Assembly: GCA_036275695.1 (NCBI GenBank)
Contig: DASUDI010000021.1
Span: forward strand, 13,569-77,568
DNA: 64,000 bases
From: Damh-18 sp036275695
GTDB lineage: Bacteria; Patescibacteriota; Minisyncoccia; Phycocordibacterales; UBA918
Reading direction: 5' to 3'
Shown: positions 29,378 to 39,519 of the stretch, in pieces
Numbering within the stretch: position 1 is the first letter of the stretch
How the letters are laid out: each line of letters opens with the position of its first letter
Notes under the pieces: generated by a model
The model's input: only the letters and a program-made list of their open reading frames with translations
The model's database searches: none
What the model was told of the DNA's origin: nothing
Program-made: the position numbers and the translations under genes

Positions 29378-32014
29378 TTACAAAATGTTTTTAAGATATG
29401 TTCCTGTATGAGATTTTTGATTATGGGCAACTTCTTCGGGAGTTCCTTTTGCCACCAATGAGCCGCCACCACTCCCGCCCTCAGGACCAATATCAATGAT
29501 GTAATCTGCGCACTTTATTAAATCAAGATTATGCTCAATCACTATTACCGTGTTTCCCTTTATAACAAGTTCCTGCAATATCTCAATAAGTTTCCGCACA
29601 TCTTCGTAATGAAGACCGATAGTTGGTTCATCCAGGAGATATATTGTTTTTTGTGTATGTGGTCGATACAATTCGGAAGCGATTTTTACACGCTGCGCCT
29701 CGCCCCCAGAGAGAGTTGTGGCGCTTTGTCCAAGCTCTAAATACCCAAGTCCTACATGAAGGAGCGATTGTAAGCGATCATGAATCGCGGGTACATCATT
29801 GAAAAATGCACCCGCTTCTTCAATGGTCATGTGAAGCACTTCATCAATATTTTTGCCTTTATAATGTACTTCAAGTGTTTCTTTGGTAAACCGTTTGCCG
29901 TCACACACATCGCAGGTCACAAATACGGTGGGGAGAAAATGCATTTCAACAGCAACTTCACCGTTTCCTTGACATGCTTCACAGCGTCCGCCTTTTACGT
30001 TAAATGAAAATCTATTTGGCTTCCAACCTCGCGCGCGTGCCTCATTTGAATGTGCGAAAAGGTCACGTATATGGGTAAACGCCCCCGTATATGTTGCGGG
30101 GTTTGAGCGTGGCGTTCTCCCAATTGGTGATTGATCGATAAGAATTTCCCTGCCAAGATATTCTGTACCGTTAAATGATGTTGCGTTGTAGGTATGTGGA
30201 GTCCTAAATTTTTTATCAAGGCGCGAACGGAGGTTACGATGTACAATTTCATACATGAAAGTAGATTTGCCACTCCCTGAAACTCCGGTAATGGCCACGA
30301 GCCTTCCGAGAGGAATATCCACATTCATATTTTTAATATTGAATGCCTTTCCACCTCTTACTTTGAGTGAGCCTTTTTCGCTATCACGTCTTTTCTTAGG
30401 TACCTCAATTTTTTTAGTACCACGTAGGTAATCAAGGGTACATGAGCCAGAAGTATTTGAAGGTGCGTCGAGAAGAGGTTTTAGATATCCTGAAACAACC
30501 ACTTCCCCACCATGTATACCTGCTCCTGGTCCAATATCTACAATGTAATCAGATGCGAATATCGTATCTTCATCATGTTCCACAATAATGATACTGTTAC
30601 CGAGGTCACGAAGTTCGGTGAGTGTTTTAATAAGTCGAGCATTATCACGCTGATGTAATCCTATGGTTGGTTCATCAAGGACATACATTGCACCCACAAG
30701 CCCTGAACCAAGTTGTGAGGCGAGGCGTATACGCTGCGCCTCGCCTCCCGAGAGAGTATTTGCTCGCCGATTGAGTGTGAGATACTCAATGCCAACATTT
30801 ATCATAAAATCAAGTCTCTCAATTATTTCGCGAAGAGCTGGCCACGCAATTTCCTGATCTTTTTTTGAAAGTTTGAGTGCTGAAACAAATTCTACAGCCT
30901 CCGCTATGGTCATATTAGTAAAATCAACAATATTTTTTCCAAGGTGTTTTGCGTCACCGCCAATATATACGCGAAGCGCTTCTGGTCGAAGACGAGCACC
31001 ATTGCACGCAGAACAGGTGTCAGTATTAAAAATGCCTGTCGTGCCAAGTCCGTTACATTCAGAACAAGCACCGTACGGTGAATTAAATGAAAAGAGGCGT
31101 GGCTCAACTTCTGGAAACGATGAACCATCAGTTGGGCAAATAAATTTTGCTGAGAGCATACGTTCATCGCCATCCGGTGTACGCACTTTTACGAGTCCAC
31201 CCGATTCACGAAGTGCTAATTCTACCGCTTCTGAAAGTCGTTCTCTTGCATTTTTGGGTGAGTGTTCAAATTCACTCACATATATTTCATCAACAAGCAC
31301 GTCAATATCATGACGCTTTGTCTTAGTAAGTATAATTTTTTCACGAAGTTGCTTTACTTCACCATCGATTCGAATAGTTTCGTATCCCTTAGAAAGCAAA
31401 TCATACAATAGTTGGTAGTACTCACCTTTTCTACCAACGACAACGGGTGAAAAGATTGAGACTCGTGCTGAACTCACTTCAACACCAAGTACATTGGTAA
31501 CATCGGACTTTAATCGTTTGACTTCCCTATCTTCAATTGATTTTTGAATAATTCCGAGAATTTCGTCTTGTGATAGTTTCTGAATCGGAATATCAACGTC
31601 GAGACAGTATGGCTGACCTATGCGCGCGTATAAAATACGAAGATAATCATATATCTCAGTAATTGTCGCAACGGTCGATCGAGGGTTGCGTGACGCTGAT
31701 TTCTGATCAATTGATATTGCGGGCGAAAGTCCGCGTATCTCATCAACATCAGGTTTCTGCATTTGCCGTAGAAACTGACGAGCATACGATGAAAGTGATT
31801 CGACATACCGTCGCTGACCTTCGGCAAAGATGGTGTCAAACGCAAGTGATGATTTGCCACTTCCAGAAAGTCCGGTAAATACCACCATCTTATTTCTTGG
31901 AATTTCTAAATCAATATTCTTTAGATTGTGGGTACGGGCTCCGCGAATCGTAATTTTTTCATCATGTGGACCATCACATGCAGCCTTATTTTTTGAGTCT
32001 TTTTTGTGCACCAT
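29378..32014 (-). CDS. uvrA: UvrABC excinuclease subunit A
   Basis: Damage-sensing ABC ATPase of nucleotide excision repair, 878 aa. Two ATP-binding halves: Walker A GLSGSGKSSLAFDTI and GVSGSGKSTFMYEIV, signatures LSGGEAQRIRLASQLG and LSGGEAQRVKIASEL, each followed by LDEPTIGLH. Zinc-binding modules include ACSECNGLG...CSACNG and RCEACQGNGEV...CDVCDG; the first zinc finger of longer UvrAs (C-x2-C...C-x2-C around residue 250) is not seen. Somewhat shorter than the usual 940 aa. Own TATACT promoter. Confidence 0.98.
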   Translation of the reverse strand: MVHKKDSKNKAACDGPHDEKITIRGARTHNLKNIDLEIPRNKMVVFTGLSGSGKSSLAFDTIFAEGQRRYVESLSSYARQFLRQMQKPDVDEIRGLSPAISIDQKSASRNPRSTVATITEIYDYLRILYARIGQPYCLDVDIPIQKLSQDEILGIIQKSIEDREVKRLKSDVTNVLGVEVSSARVSIFSPVVVGRKGEYYQLLYDLLSKGYETIRIDGEVKQLREKIILTKTKRHDIDVLVDEIYVSEFEHSPKNARERLSEAVELALRESGGLVKVRTPDGDERMLSAKFICPTDGSSFPEVEPRLFSFNSPYGACSECNGLGTTGIFNTDTCSACNGARLRPEALRVYIGGDAKHLGKNIVDFTNMTIAEAVEFVSALKLSKKDQEIAWPALREIIERLDFMINVGIEYLTLNRRANTLSGGEAQRIRLASQLGSGLVGAMYVLDEPTIGLHQRDNARLIKTLTELRDLGNSIIIVEHDEDTIFASDYIVDIGPGAGIHGGEVVVSGYLKPLLDAPSNTSGSCTLDYLRGTKKIEVPKKRRDSEKGSLKVRGGKAFNIKNMNVDIPLGRLVAITGVSGSGKSTFMYEIVHRNLRSRLDKKFRTPHTYNATSFNGTEYLGREILIDQSPIGRTPRSNPATYTGAFTHIRDLFAHSNEARARGWKPNRFSFNVKGGRCEACQGNGEVAVEMHFLPTVFVTCDVCDGKRFTKETLEVHYKGKNIDEVLHMTIEEAGAFFNDVPAIHDRLQSLLHVGLGYLELGQSATTLSGGEAQRVKIASELYRPHTQKTIYLLDEPTIGLHYEDVRKLIEILQELVIKGNTVIVIEHNLDLIKCADYIIDIGPEGGSGGGSLVAKGTPEEVAHNQKSHTGTYLKNIL

Positions 32015-32021
32015 GAAGCAT

Positions 32022-32027
32022 AGTATA
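32022..32027 (-). promoter_or_regulatory. -10 box of the uvrA-uvrC operon
   Basis: TATACT, seven bases, then ATG 32014. No clear -35 and no SOS (LexA-like) box was seen near it. Confidence 0.5.
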
Positions 32028-32054
32028 GCTTAAAACCGCAATTTAAGAAACGAG

Positions 32055-33383
32055 CTATTTAGGTAGTGTGACGACAATCTGAGTTCCAACTCCTTTGATG
32101 GACTCTACACCAATTGAACCATTCATTAGATCGATAAGTTGTTTGGTGATCCACATACCAAGTCCCGTACCCACAATTGCATCCACCTCTGTCCTACGAA
32201 CTCTGAAAAAAGGTGCAAAGAGGTTCTTTTGATTTTCAGCACTAATTCCCATTCCAGTATCCTTAACACGTAATTCAATTGATGGCCCGATATCAGAGAC
32301 TTCAAGGGTAATAATACCCTTGGGTGTGTATTTAATGGCATTACTTACAAGATTTGTAAGTGCTTGATGTAGTCGTTTACCATCAATATTAATCATGACA
32401 TCACCAAAAAGTCCTTCCTTTTTAAGAGTGATGTTTTTTGCCTCAGCTTGAAATCTCATAATATCAAGTACAGCAGTAATAATAGGTTGAATATTAGTTC
32501 GCGTCGGTTGCATTTCAAGTTTGCCGGATTGTATGCGTGCAACATCAAGCAAATCACCCACAAGGATCACCAATTGTTCTGACGAACTCTCGATGCGCTC
32601 AGCAAACTTTTTCACCTCATCAGTGGCGTCATCTTTTTGTCGAATCATACTCGCGTAACCACGCATTGAGGTAAGTGGTGCACGCAGCTCATGAGCTATC
32701 ATATTAGTAAACATGTCTTTTGCGTCACTTGCTTTTTTTGTTTCCTTATAGAGATATGAGTAATCAATTAAACGAATGTGTCGCATAATTAGTACGAGGA
32801 TCACAATGAGCATTGCGATAAGCCAATATACAGCCTCTATAATTCTATTTGCAAAAAGGGTATCTATGTGACTGAGTGAGGTTTCCGTAAAAATATAGTA
32901 CACATCACCCACATCAGTCCGTACGAGTCGATAACTCCTCCAATAACGTACTCCATTTTCGGCATACGGTGTGATGATACTTTCATCTGGATGTGTGTTC
33001 GTAATTCTATAATTTGTGCTTAAAATATCACTTGTATCAGCATCCGCATTGTGTACAATGACTTCAACATCAGGAATTCCTTCCTTTGCAACAATGAATC
33101 TTCGAATATCTGGATTTAATTTAGTAAGTGTGTCTATCTCTTGCTTAATAATTTCAGGATCAAAATTAACTGCCTCAACATATGAAGCGAATACATCATG
33201 CATGATGCCAATCCTATCCTTCTCTAAGCGCTCTTGATTTTGTCTGCCAGCGTCAAGGAATTTTTGTCCAGAAATTATGAATGCAACAGGTATCACAACG
33301 ATGAGAACCATCGTCATTAACACCTGGGGGTGCTTATGGATATACGCGTAACTACTTTTTAACGGGGTGATAAAATGCGACAT
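32055..33383 (-). CDS. Membrane sensor histidine kinase, orphan
   Basis: A 442-aa kinase: membrane helices at about 21-39 and 183-202 enclose an extracytoplasmic sensor domain of about 140 aa. Then the dimerisation/phosphoacceptor region with His231 in MIAHELRAPLTSMRGY, the N box NLVSNAIKYTP, G1 VKDTGMGIS and G2 GTGLGMWITK. No HAMP is obvious. No response regulator is adjacent. Its ATG overlaps the stop of the upstream 927-aa surface protein (TAATG), so the two are translationally coupled and may sense the same signal. Confidence 0.95.
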   Translation of the reverse strand: MSHFITPLKSSYAYIHKHPQVLMTMVLIVVIPVAFIISGQKFLDAGRQNQERLEKDRIGIMHDVFASYVEAVNFDPEIIKQEIDTLTKLNPDIRRFIVAKEGIPDVEVIVHNADADTSDILSTNYRITNTHPDESIITPYAENGVRYWRSYRLVRTDVGDVYYIFTETSLSHIDTLFANRIIEAVYWLIAMLIVILVLIMRHIRLIDYSYLYKETKKASDAKDMFTNMIAHELRAPLTSMRGYASMIRQKDDATDEVKKFAERIESSSEQLVILVGDLLDVARIQSGKLEMQPTRTNIQPIITAVLDIMRFQAEAKNITLKKEGLFGDVMINIDGKRLHQALTNLVSNAIKYTPKGIITLEVSDIGPSIELRVKDTGMGISAENQKNLFAPFFRVRRTEVDAIVGTGLGMWITKQLIDLMNGSIGVESIKGVGTQIVVTLPK

Positions 33384-36166
33384 TATAGGGTAACGTTGTC
33401 AATTGGCTTGGGGAGTTTACGATTTGTCGCATACATGCCGAGAAGCATGAGAACAAGCCCCAGTGAAACTATTGAAATCGAAGCAATGAGTAAGAGCATA
33501 TTTCCGGTGAGGAATGATGGCGTGAGTTCGCTAAACGAATCATTTACAAATGGATTTGTCTGCGCAAACGCTTCAGCGGTCTTTACAAAAGGAAATGCAG
33601 CGCTTTTTGCAACAATGGCGCCAGTATTATCGGTAATACCAACATAGATCTCATGATCACCATCTTCTATTTCTTTATCAAAAATATAACTCCAACTTCC
33701 TTCCGCGTCAGTTTTAACTGAAACTACTATTGGTGTGCTATAAATATAGAGATTGATAAAACTATGCGGTAATGCCTTGCCGGTGATAAGCGCTTTTGGA
33801 GTACCTGTCGCTGAATCTGGATGTATTGTAGAAATTGACGCAATTGAAAGAACATCATCACGAACAATTCCTGATTCTTTTGCGGACTCATACGCAAGTA
33901 ATGACTCCTGTTCTGGATTGTTTGGGTCATATCCACGCGCAATTTCTGCACCATCAGAAAAACCATCAGTATCTGTATCGGCAACAAATGGATTTGTTTT
34001 ATATAAATTAATTTCATCAAAATCTAGAATACCATCGTTGTCAGAATCAATATGTGCTCTGTTGGCGAGTCGGTCTGCGATGATGCGCTCATTGTTTTCT
34101 GCCGTGTCAAGTACGTTAAAAGTCAATTGAGATACATATGTATTGATGGAGTCAATGAGATTCTTATCTAATAAAATCTCTGATAATTTTGAAATTGTGT
34201 CAGATTGAAAGGATTCAATTGTACTTTTAAGAGCGCGGGTCGCGTCAGTGTCATTTGTTCGTATTGCATGAGCGTATTGTGTCACATACTCATTAAGCTT
34301 ATTTCTATACTCAAGAATTAGATTTTTGACCTCCGTGCTCGTATGTGTACCTTCATCTAAGGAACTATTTAATGATTGGGTAAAATCCTCCACAGACTGT
34401 ATATATGTGACTTTCTTGTCAGACACTGCAACACTCTCAGCACCTTCGGCGTCATCTGCATCGTTCGCGGGTGAAACTGATGGTGTACTCTGAGTTGTTT
34501 TTGTAAGTTCCGCATCAACTGCTCGGTATTCTTCTATAAGTTCCTCTTGTTCAGGTGTGTACTCAATTTCAGAAACATTAAATATGCGTATACCGGTTTT
34601 ATCAGAAGTATATTCTCCATACTCATTCTTAACACGTGCAAATAGTATATATTCACCATTTGGTGAATTATTCGTATTCCACGCATATTTCCACGTTGTA
34701 TCGCTAATTTTAAATGCAGTACCAATAAATATTTCACGTAATGAGTTATTGGGTGTGTGATATAACTCAATTTTGCGCGCGAGAGGCGCGAATAACGAAA
34801 TTTCTACAAAGTTTGAGAGTGGACTTTGCTTTGAAAGTGACACACTAACTTGAGGAGTTTTTCCCTCCGTAGCAATAGTGGTTGTGGAAGAAGCAACCAC
34901 AGCATCTGTAACATTATCTAAAATCTCATCAACGTTGTCTACGGTACGAGTCACCTTGTTGCTCTCAATGATATTGTCTTGGTAATACCCTTTTGCGAAA
35001 AAGTAATACGTACCGTCATTTAGTGTTTCTGAATTTAATACATATCGCCACTCGTCAATACTTTTCTTAATTGCATTACCTATGAGAAATTGCGTACCAC
35101 TTAATTTATTAAGTGCGTAAATTGTAACCTTAGATGCATCTGTACTAGATAATAATTTCATAGACACGTCACCGCGTAGTGGAGATGGTTCATCAATGGT
35201 GAGACTAACTCGCGTCGATGTAGAAGTGTCGTTATTAGAATCTGAATCAGAAGGCGCTTGATCAAGAACACTAGCGAGCTCATTGTGAACTGTATACGTC
35301 TCGGAAAAACCTTGGTTATATGAACCAAAACTATTAGAAATATTTACAGAAATACGATATTCCCCATTAAGGTAGTAATGTGTGTCCCAACTGATTTGCC
35401 ATTCTAGATCATTTACTTTATGTGCTGTGCCGAGCGGATGAGTTGTGCTTGTGTCAATGTGCTTAGCATACACGGTAACATTTGTTGCAGAAGGTACCGT
35501 AATAATAATGGGTACGATATCATGAAGTGGCACCTGCCCATCAATTCTAATATTCGCAGAAGGTGTTTCATCAACATCAGTGAGTTCACCCGAATCTTCA
35601 GGTGATGACGTTGCTATCAGACTTGCGGTGTTCCTGTATCCACGAGCATAATCCTCAATTTCTGAATTGTTATTGATAAAACCAAAGTGGATTGAGGTTA
35701 AAAATGCCCCTATGAGTAGGACCACCATCCCCGCGGTGCGGGAAAACTGTGAAATAGTAATATTCTGAATAACAGGAAATCGAGTGATTGAGGGGATAGA
35801 AACCCTAAATTCAGGTCGCTTCATGAGCACCCCTCCTTTCCGCGACTGACGCTTCTTTTTTGATAATAAGGTGCTGTTATGAAGTTTAGTCTCAACCACT
35901 TTCTTCGTGTTATTTGAAATTTTAACAACATGCCTCTTACCTTCAAGACGTGCGAGTGTTAATTTTTTAGGTAACTCGTTTTGATTAATCTTTGAACGTG
36001 AAGTGTGCGTGGGAGTGCGTCTCATTGTTTTTTTGAGACTTTGTGTCGGTATGACTTTGGAAGTTCGTTTAACTTCTTCACGCGACTTAATGCCGATACG
36101 CTTACGTGTCACATGCTTAGCGCTCGCGCTCGAACGAGGGACTGCTTTGGGTGCAGGTTTTACCAT
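33383..36166 (-). CDS. Large membrane-anchored surface protein with Ca-binding (TSP3-like) repeats
   Basis: A 927-aa protein. Residues 1-140 are very basic (Lys/Arg/Ser/Thr) and probably cytoplasmic; one membrane helix at about 145-164; then three Ig-like beta domains of about 100 aa sharing a pattern (VTIYALNKLSGTQFLIGNA, then W-Y-V-L-N and G-x-Y-x-F). A helical stretch follows, then TSP3/EF-hand-like loops near 700-740 (DSDNDGILDFDE and DTDTDGFSDGAE), a further beta domain with GSWSYIFDKEIEDGDHEIYV, and a C-terminal helix (about 893-915). Both ends are anchored, so the middle would form an outside loop. Confidence 0.8.
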   Translation of the reverse strand: MVKPAPKAVPRSSASAKHVTRKRIGIKSREEVKRTSKVIPTQSLKKTMRRTPTHTSRSKINQNELPKKLTLARLEGKRHVVKISNNTKKVVETKLHNSTLLSKKKRQSRKGGVLMKRPEFRVSIPSITRFPVIQNITISQFSRTAGMVVLLIGAFLTSIHFGFINNNSEIEDYARGYRNTASLIATSSPEDSGELTDVDETPSANIRIDGQVPLHDIVPIIITVPSATNVTVYAKHIDTSTTHPLGTAHKVNDLEWQISWDTHYYLNGEYRISVNISNSFGSYNQGFSETYTVHNELASVLDQAPSDSDSNNDTSTSTRVSLTIDEPSPLRGDVSMKLLSSTDASKVTIYALNKLSGTQFLIGNAIKKSIDEWRYVLNSETLNDGTYYFFAKGYYQDNIIESNKVTRTVDNVDEILDNVTDAVVASSTTTIATEGKTPQVSVSLSKQSPLSNFVEISLFAPLARKIELYHTPNNSLREIFIGTAFKISDTTWKYAWNTNNSPNGEYILFARVKNEYGEYTSDKTGIRIFNVSEIEYTPEQEELIEEYRAVDAELTKTTQSTPSVSPANDADDAEGAESVAVSDKKVTYIQSVEDFTQSLNSSLDEGTHTSTEVKNLILEYRNKLNEYVTQYAHAIRTNDTDATRALKSTIESFQSDTISKLSEILLDKNLIDSINTYVSQLTFNVLDTAENNERIIADRLANRAHIDSDNDGILDFDEINLYKTNPFVADTDTDGFSDGAEIARGYDPNNPEQESLLAYESAKESGIVRDDVLSIASISTIHPDSATGTPKALITGKALPHSFINLYIYSTPIVVSVKTDAEGSWSYIFDKEIEDGDHEIYVGITDNTGAIVAKSAAFPFVKTAEAFAQTNPFVNDSFSELTPSFLTGNMLLLIASISIVSLGLVLMLLGMYATNRKLPKPIDNVTL

Positions 36167-36175
36167 ATGTGTACA

Positions 36176-36181
36176 GTATAA
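36176..36181 (-). promoter_or_regulatory. -10 box of the surface protein/histidine kinase operon
   Basis: TATACT ending 9 nt before ATG 36166; leader of about three bases predicted. Confidence 0.4.
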
Positions 36182-36219
36182 ATCATAATTTTATACGTAC
36201 GCGCCACACATGTCGATAA

Positions 36220-38265
36220 CTATTTTCTTGCTTTAGTTTTTTTAGTGATGCCACTCTTTTCCAATCGTTGTATCTCGTCACGTATGAGCGCTGCTGTTTC
36301 AAAATCAAGAATTTTAACTGCTTCAGCCATTTGTTGTCGTTTCTCTCGAATAGTACCTTTTGGGTCATTACGATATTGTTCTAAATCAATGGTAATCAGT
36401 GTGTCGAGAGTCTTTTCATGTTCGGACTTGATGTGTTCGGTAATATCCTTAATTTCTTTTGAAATTGATTTTGGGGTAATGTTATGTGTCTTATTATGTG
36501 CGAGTTGGAGTGTACGCCTACGATCAGTTTCCTCAACTGCGTATTTCAGTGAAGGTGTCATCTCATCAGCATAAAGCAACACTCTTCCATGAATATTCCG
36601 CGCCGCTCGTCCAATAGTTTGTATAAGCGCGGTCTGTGATCGCAAAAAACCCTCTTTATCAGCGTCGAGAATAGCGACAAGTGCCACTTCAGGTAAGTCA
36701 AGTCCTTCTCGCAGTAAGTTTACCCCCACAAGGCAGTCAAAAATGCCTTTTCTAAAATCAGTCAAAATTTGTATTCGTTCGATTGTCTTTACATCACTGT
36801 GGACATACTTTGCCGAAACACCACGTTCAGTAAGAAAATCTGCAAGGTCTTCTGCCATTTGTTTTGTGAGCGTAGTCACCAAAACTCGAGCCCCAGTCTC
36901 GATGGTGGAGACTGCTTCGTCAATAAAATCCTTGATCTGTCCTTGATGTGCACCTCGCTCAGTCACGGGACGAGTTGCAATAATCGGATCAACGAGTCCG
37001 GTCGGTCGAATTATCTGTTCCACGAGATTTCCGTGCGGTGGCGCTGAGTGTTCGTATTCGTATGTGCCTGGCGTTGCGGACGTGTAAATGCATTGTCCGA
37101 CACTGCGCTCAAATTCTGCGAAATTAAGTGGTCGATTATCAAGCGCGCTAGGAAGTCGGAACCCGTGTTCTATGAGGGTGAGTTTTCGAGAGCGATCACC
37201 CGCATACATACCTCCAATTTGTGGAATGGTAACATGTGACTCATCAATAATAGTAAGAAAATCAGGTGTCCCATCAGGAAGGTGCGGAAAATATGAAAGT
37301 AATGTGAATGGCGCGTTTCCCTCTTTTCGTCCATCAAAATGTCGTGAGTAATTTTCAATGCCATTGCAATACCCAACTTCCCTAATGAGTGCTAGATCAT
37401 GTTCTGTACGACGTTTCAGTCGTTGCATTTCAAGATGTTTTTCTTCTCTTTTAAATACATCAAGTTGCGTGTGAAGTTCTGCGGTAATATCAGTAATTGC
37501 GCGAGCACGTTCGTGTTCAGGTGTTACAAAGTGCTTTGCGGGAAAAAGGTAAAATACCGAAATACTACCTATAAGGACTCGAGTTAGTGCATCAATTTGT
37601 GTAATTTCAGATACCGACATTCCGTCGAAGTGCAGGCGGTAGATTACGCGCTCATTAATGGGCATAATCTCAACAAAGTTACCCACCGCGCGGAATTGAC
37701 CTGGTTTTAAATCTGCGTTCGTGCGTTCAAAATACATCTCAACAAGCAAGCGCATAATCCCCGCCCTGTCGGTATTGAAACCTTTCTCAATCTTTTTGTG
37801 AACTTTTTCGTATTCAGTGGGTGAGCCGAGTCCGTAGATACATGATACGGATGCGACGATGATAACGTCACGCCGTGTTAAAAGTGCTTGTGTTGAGGCA
37901 TGTCGCAAACGATCAATCTCTTCATTGATCATTGCTTCCTTCTCTATATACGTGTCACTTCCCGGCATATATGCTTCCGGTTGATAGTAATCATAATAGG
38001 AGACAAAATAATGCACCGCGTTATGTGGAAAAAAGTCCTTATATTCTTGCGCAAGCTGAGCTGCGAGTGTCTTATTGTGCGCAATTACGAGTGTTGGTTT
38101 CTGTATGCGCGCAATAACATTTGCAGCCGTAAAAGTCTTTCCCGATCCCGTAACCCCGAGAAGTGTTTGGTGACGGACTCCTCGTTGGATTCCCGCCACC
38201 AGTGATTCAATGGCCTTGGGTTGGTCGCCCGCCGGTTGCTTTTCAGAAGAAAGTTCAAATCGCAT
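36220..38265 (-). CDS. uvrB: UvrABC excinuclease subunit B
   Basis: Helicase-like damage verifier that receives DNA from UvrA and recruits UvrC. The 681-aa protein shows Walker A GVTGSGKTFTAANVI, the damage-probing beta-hairpin YYDYYQPEAYMPGSDTYIEK, motif II-like DESHVTIPQ, helicase motifs IV-VI (VLVTTLTKQMAEDL, GVNLLREGLDLPEV, QTIGRAARN) and the C-terminal UVR helix pair (AVKILDFETAALIRDEI) that matches the UVR motif of UvrC. Full length. It is a separate unit, with a leaderless-type promoter. Confidence 0.98.
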   Translation of the reverse strand: MRFELSSEKQPAGDQPKAIESLVAGIQRGVRHQTLLGVTGSGKTFTAANVIARIQKPTLVIAHNKTLAAQLAQEYKDFFPHNAVHYFVSYYDYYQPEAYMPGSDTYIEKEAMINEEIDRLRHASTQALLTRRDVIIVASVSCIYGLGSPTEYEKVHKKIEKGFNTDRAGIMRLLVEMYFERTNADLKPGQFRAVGNFVEIMPINERVIYRLHFDGMSVSEITQIDALTRVLIGSISVFYLFPAKHFVTPEHERARAITDITAELHTQLDVFKREEKHLEMQRLKRRTEHDLALIREVGYCNGIENYSRHFDGRKEGNAPFTLLSYFPHLPDGTPDFLTIIDESHVTIPQIGGMYAGDRSRKLTLIEHGFRLPSALDNRPLNFAEFERSVGQCIYTSATPGTYEYEHSAPPHGNLVEQIIRPTGLVDPIIATRPVTERGAHQGQIKDFIDEAVSTIETGARVLVTTLTKQMAEDLADFLTERGVSAKYVHSDVKTIERIQILTDFRKGIFDCLVGVNLLREGLDLPEVALVAILDADKEGFLRSQTALIQTIGRAARNIHGRVLLYADEMTPSLKYAVEETDRRRTLQLAHNKTHNITPKSISKEIKDITEHIKSEHEKTLDTLITIDLEQYRNDPKGTIREKRQQMAEAVKILDFETAALIRDEIQRLEKSGITKKTKARK

Positions 38266-38271
38266 GTACTG

Positions 38272-38277
38272 AGTATA
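38272..38277 (-). promoter_or_regulatory. -10 box of uvrB
   Basis: TATACT, six bases, then ATG 38265; predicted start on the A of the ATG. A weak TTTTTC lies 18 nt upstream. Confidence 0.5.
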
Positions 38278-38313
38278 CGCTAGTGTGAGCGTAAAGAAAA
38301 ACTCTACGTTTGG

Positions 38314-39519
38314 TTACAATCCAAGCAAAATATTCTCACGCAACTGCTTCGTGTGCCGTACGATTACGTATAAATTATGCAGAGATGCGAGATGTGCGCC
38401 CAACATTTCATTTGCTCTAAAAAGGTGCGCTAGGTATGCTCTCGTATAGTGGGTACACACATAGCAATCACACCCCTCATCTGGCTTACCTAAGTCATTT
38501 TGATACTGACTATTTCGCAGACTGATGCGAACAATACCTTCGTGTGTATGTGCGTAAATACTTCCATTGCGGGCGATGCGTGTTGGTGCGACACAGTCAA
38601 ATGTGTCACAACCCATTTCTACTCCATCACAAATATCGAGCGGCTCACCGATACCGAGCAAGTGTCGTGGCTTTTCTTCTGGCAACACTTCGTTCACGAC
38701 ACGTAGCGCATCACCAAGATCGTCTTTGGTGAATGAACCACCAATCCCATATCCATCAAAATCCATGTCACGCAAAGTTCGTGCGCTTTTTTCACGCAGG
38801 TCGAGATACCGCCCACCTTGAATGACACCATACAAACCTTGCGTTTTTCGTGCATCATAATTACGCATGTGAGCTAGAATAGAGCGCTTAGCCCAGCGAT
38901 GAGTCCGTTCCATTGCTTCTTCCTGATATTGCTTATCAGCGGTCGGTGACGTGCACTCATCAAAAGCCACTATAATATCCGCTCCAATTGCGTGTTGAAT
39001 TTCGATTGAACGCTCTGCGGTGAAGCGATGCATTGATCCATCGATGTGTGAAGTGAACGTAACCCCATCCTCATCTATGACGCATAATTTTCCATGACTC
39101 TGCGCTAATTCTTTCGAGTATGGGTGGAGCGCTCCTTCCTCAGCATCCTCACGCTCATGTTCTGATGTGGCGAACTTTGTGACCCCCTTGCCAAATGCTG
39201 CACCCAACGAAAATACCTGAAATCCTCCGGAGTCAGTCATGGTAGGAGTTTTTATGTTTGAAAATGTATTGAGCCCCCCCGCTTTTTGAATGAGCTCGTG
39301 TCCTGGTTGAAGGTAGAGGTGGTAGGTGTTTGCAAGCGTCACCTGATTTCCAACATACATTTCCAAATCTTCAGGTTTAAGTGACTTCACTGTACCCTTT
39401 GTTCCCACAACCACAAATGCAGGAGTTTCAATTGCTCCATGCGGTGTATGAATAACACCCGCTCGAGCAAGTGACCCAGGCTTTCGTTTCTGTATTTCAA
39501 ATGAAATTGGAGACGTCAT
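38314..39519 (-). CDS. tgt: tRNA-guanine transglycosylase (queuine tRNA-ribosyltransferase)
   Basis: Exchanges G34 for preQ1 in GUN-anticodon tRNAs. The 401-aa TIM-barrel protein has the substrate Asp in TDSGGFQVFSLG, the catalytic Asp in VAFDECTSP, GGRYLDLREKSA, and the zinc site CDCYVCTHYTRAYLAHL. A charged insertion (about residues 105-140, EHEREDAEEGALHPYSKE) is longer than in most bacterial enzymes. No preQ1 synthesis genes are seen here, so preQ1 may be scavenged. ATG 39519 shares a base with the upstream stop (TGATG); a GTG at 39522 also lies in frame. Confidence 0.95.
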   Translation of the reverse strand: MTSPISFEIQKRKPGSLARAGVIHTPHGAIETPAFVVVGTKGTVKSLKPEDLEMYVGNQVTLANTYHLYLQPGHELIQKAGGLNTFSNIKTPTMTDSGGFQVFSLGAAFGKGVTKFATSEHEREDAEEGALHPYSKELAQSHGKLCVIDEDGVTFTSHIDGSMHRFTAERSIEIQHAIGADIIVAFDECTSPTADKQYQEEAMERTHRWAKRSILAHMRNYDARKTQGLYGVIQGGRYLDLREKSARTLRDMDFDGYGIGGSFTKDDLGDALRVVNEVLPEEKPRHLLGIGEPLDICDGVEMGCDTFDCVAPTRIARNGSIYAHTHEGIVRISLRNSQYQNDLGKPDEGCDCYVCTHYTRAYLAHLFRANEMLGAHLASLHNLYVIVRHTKQLRENILLGL

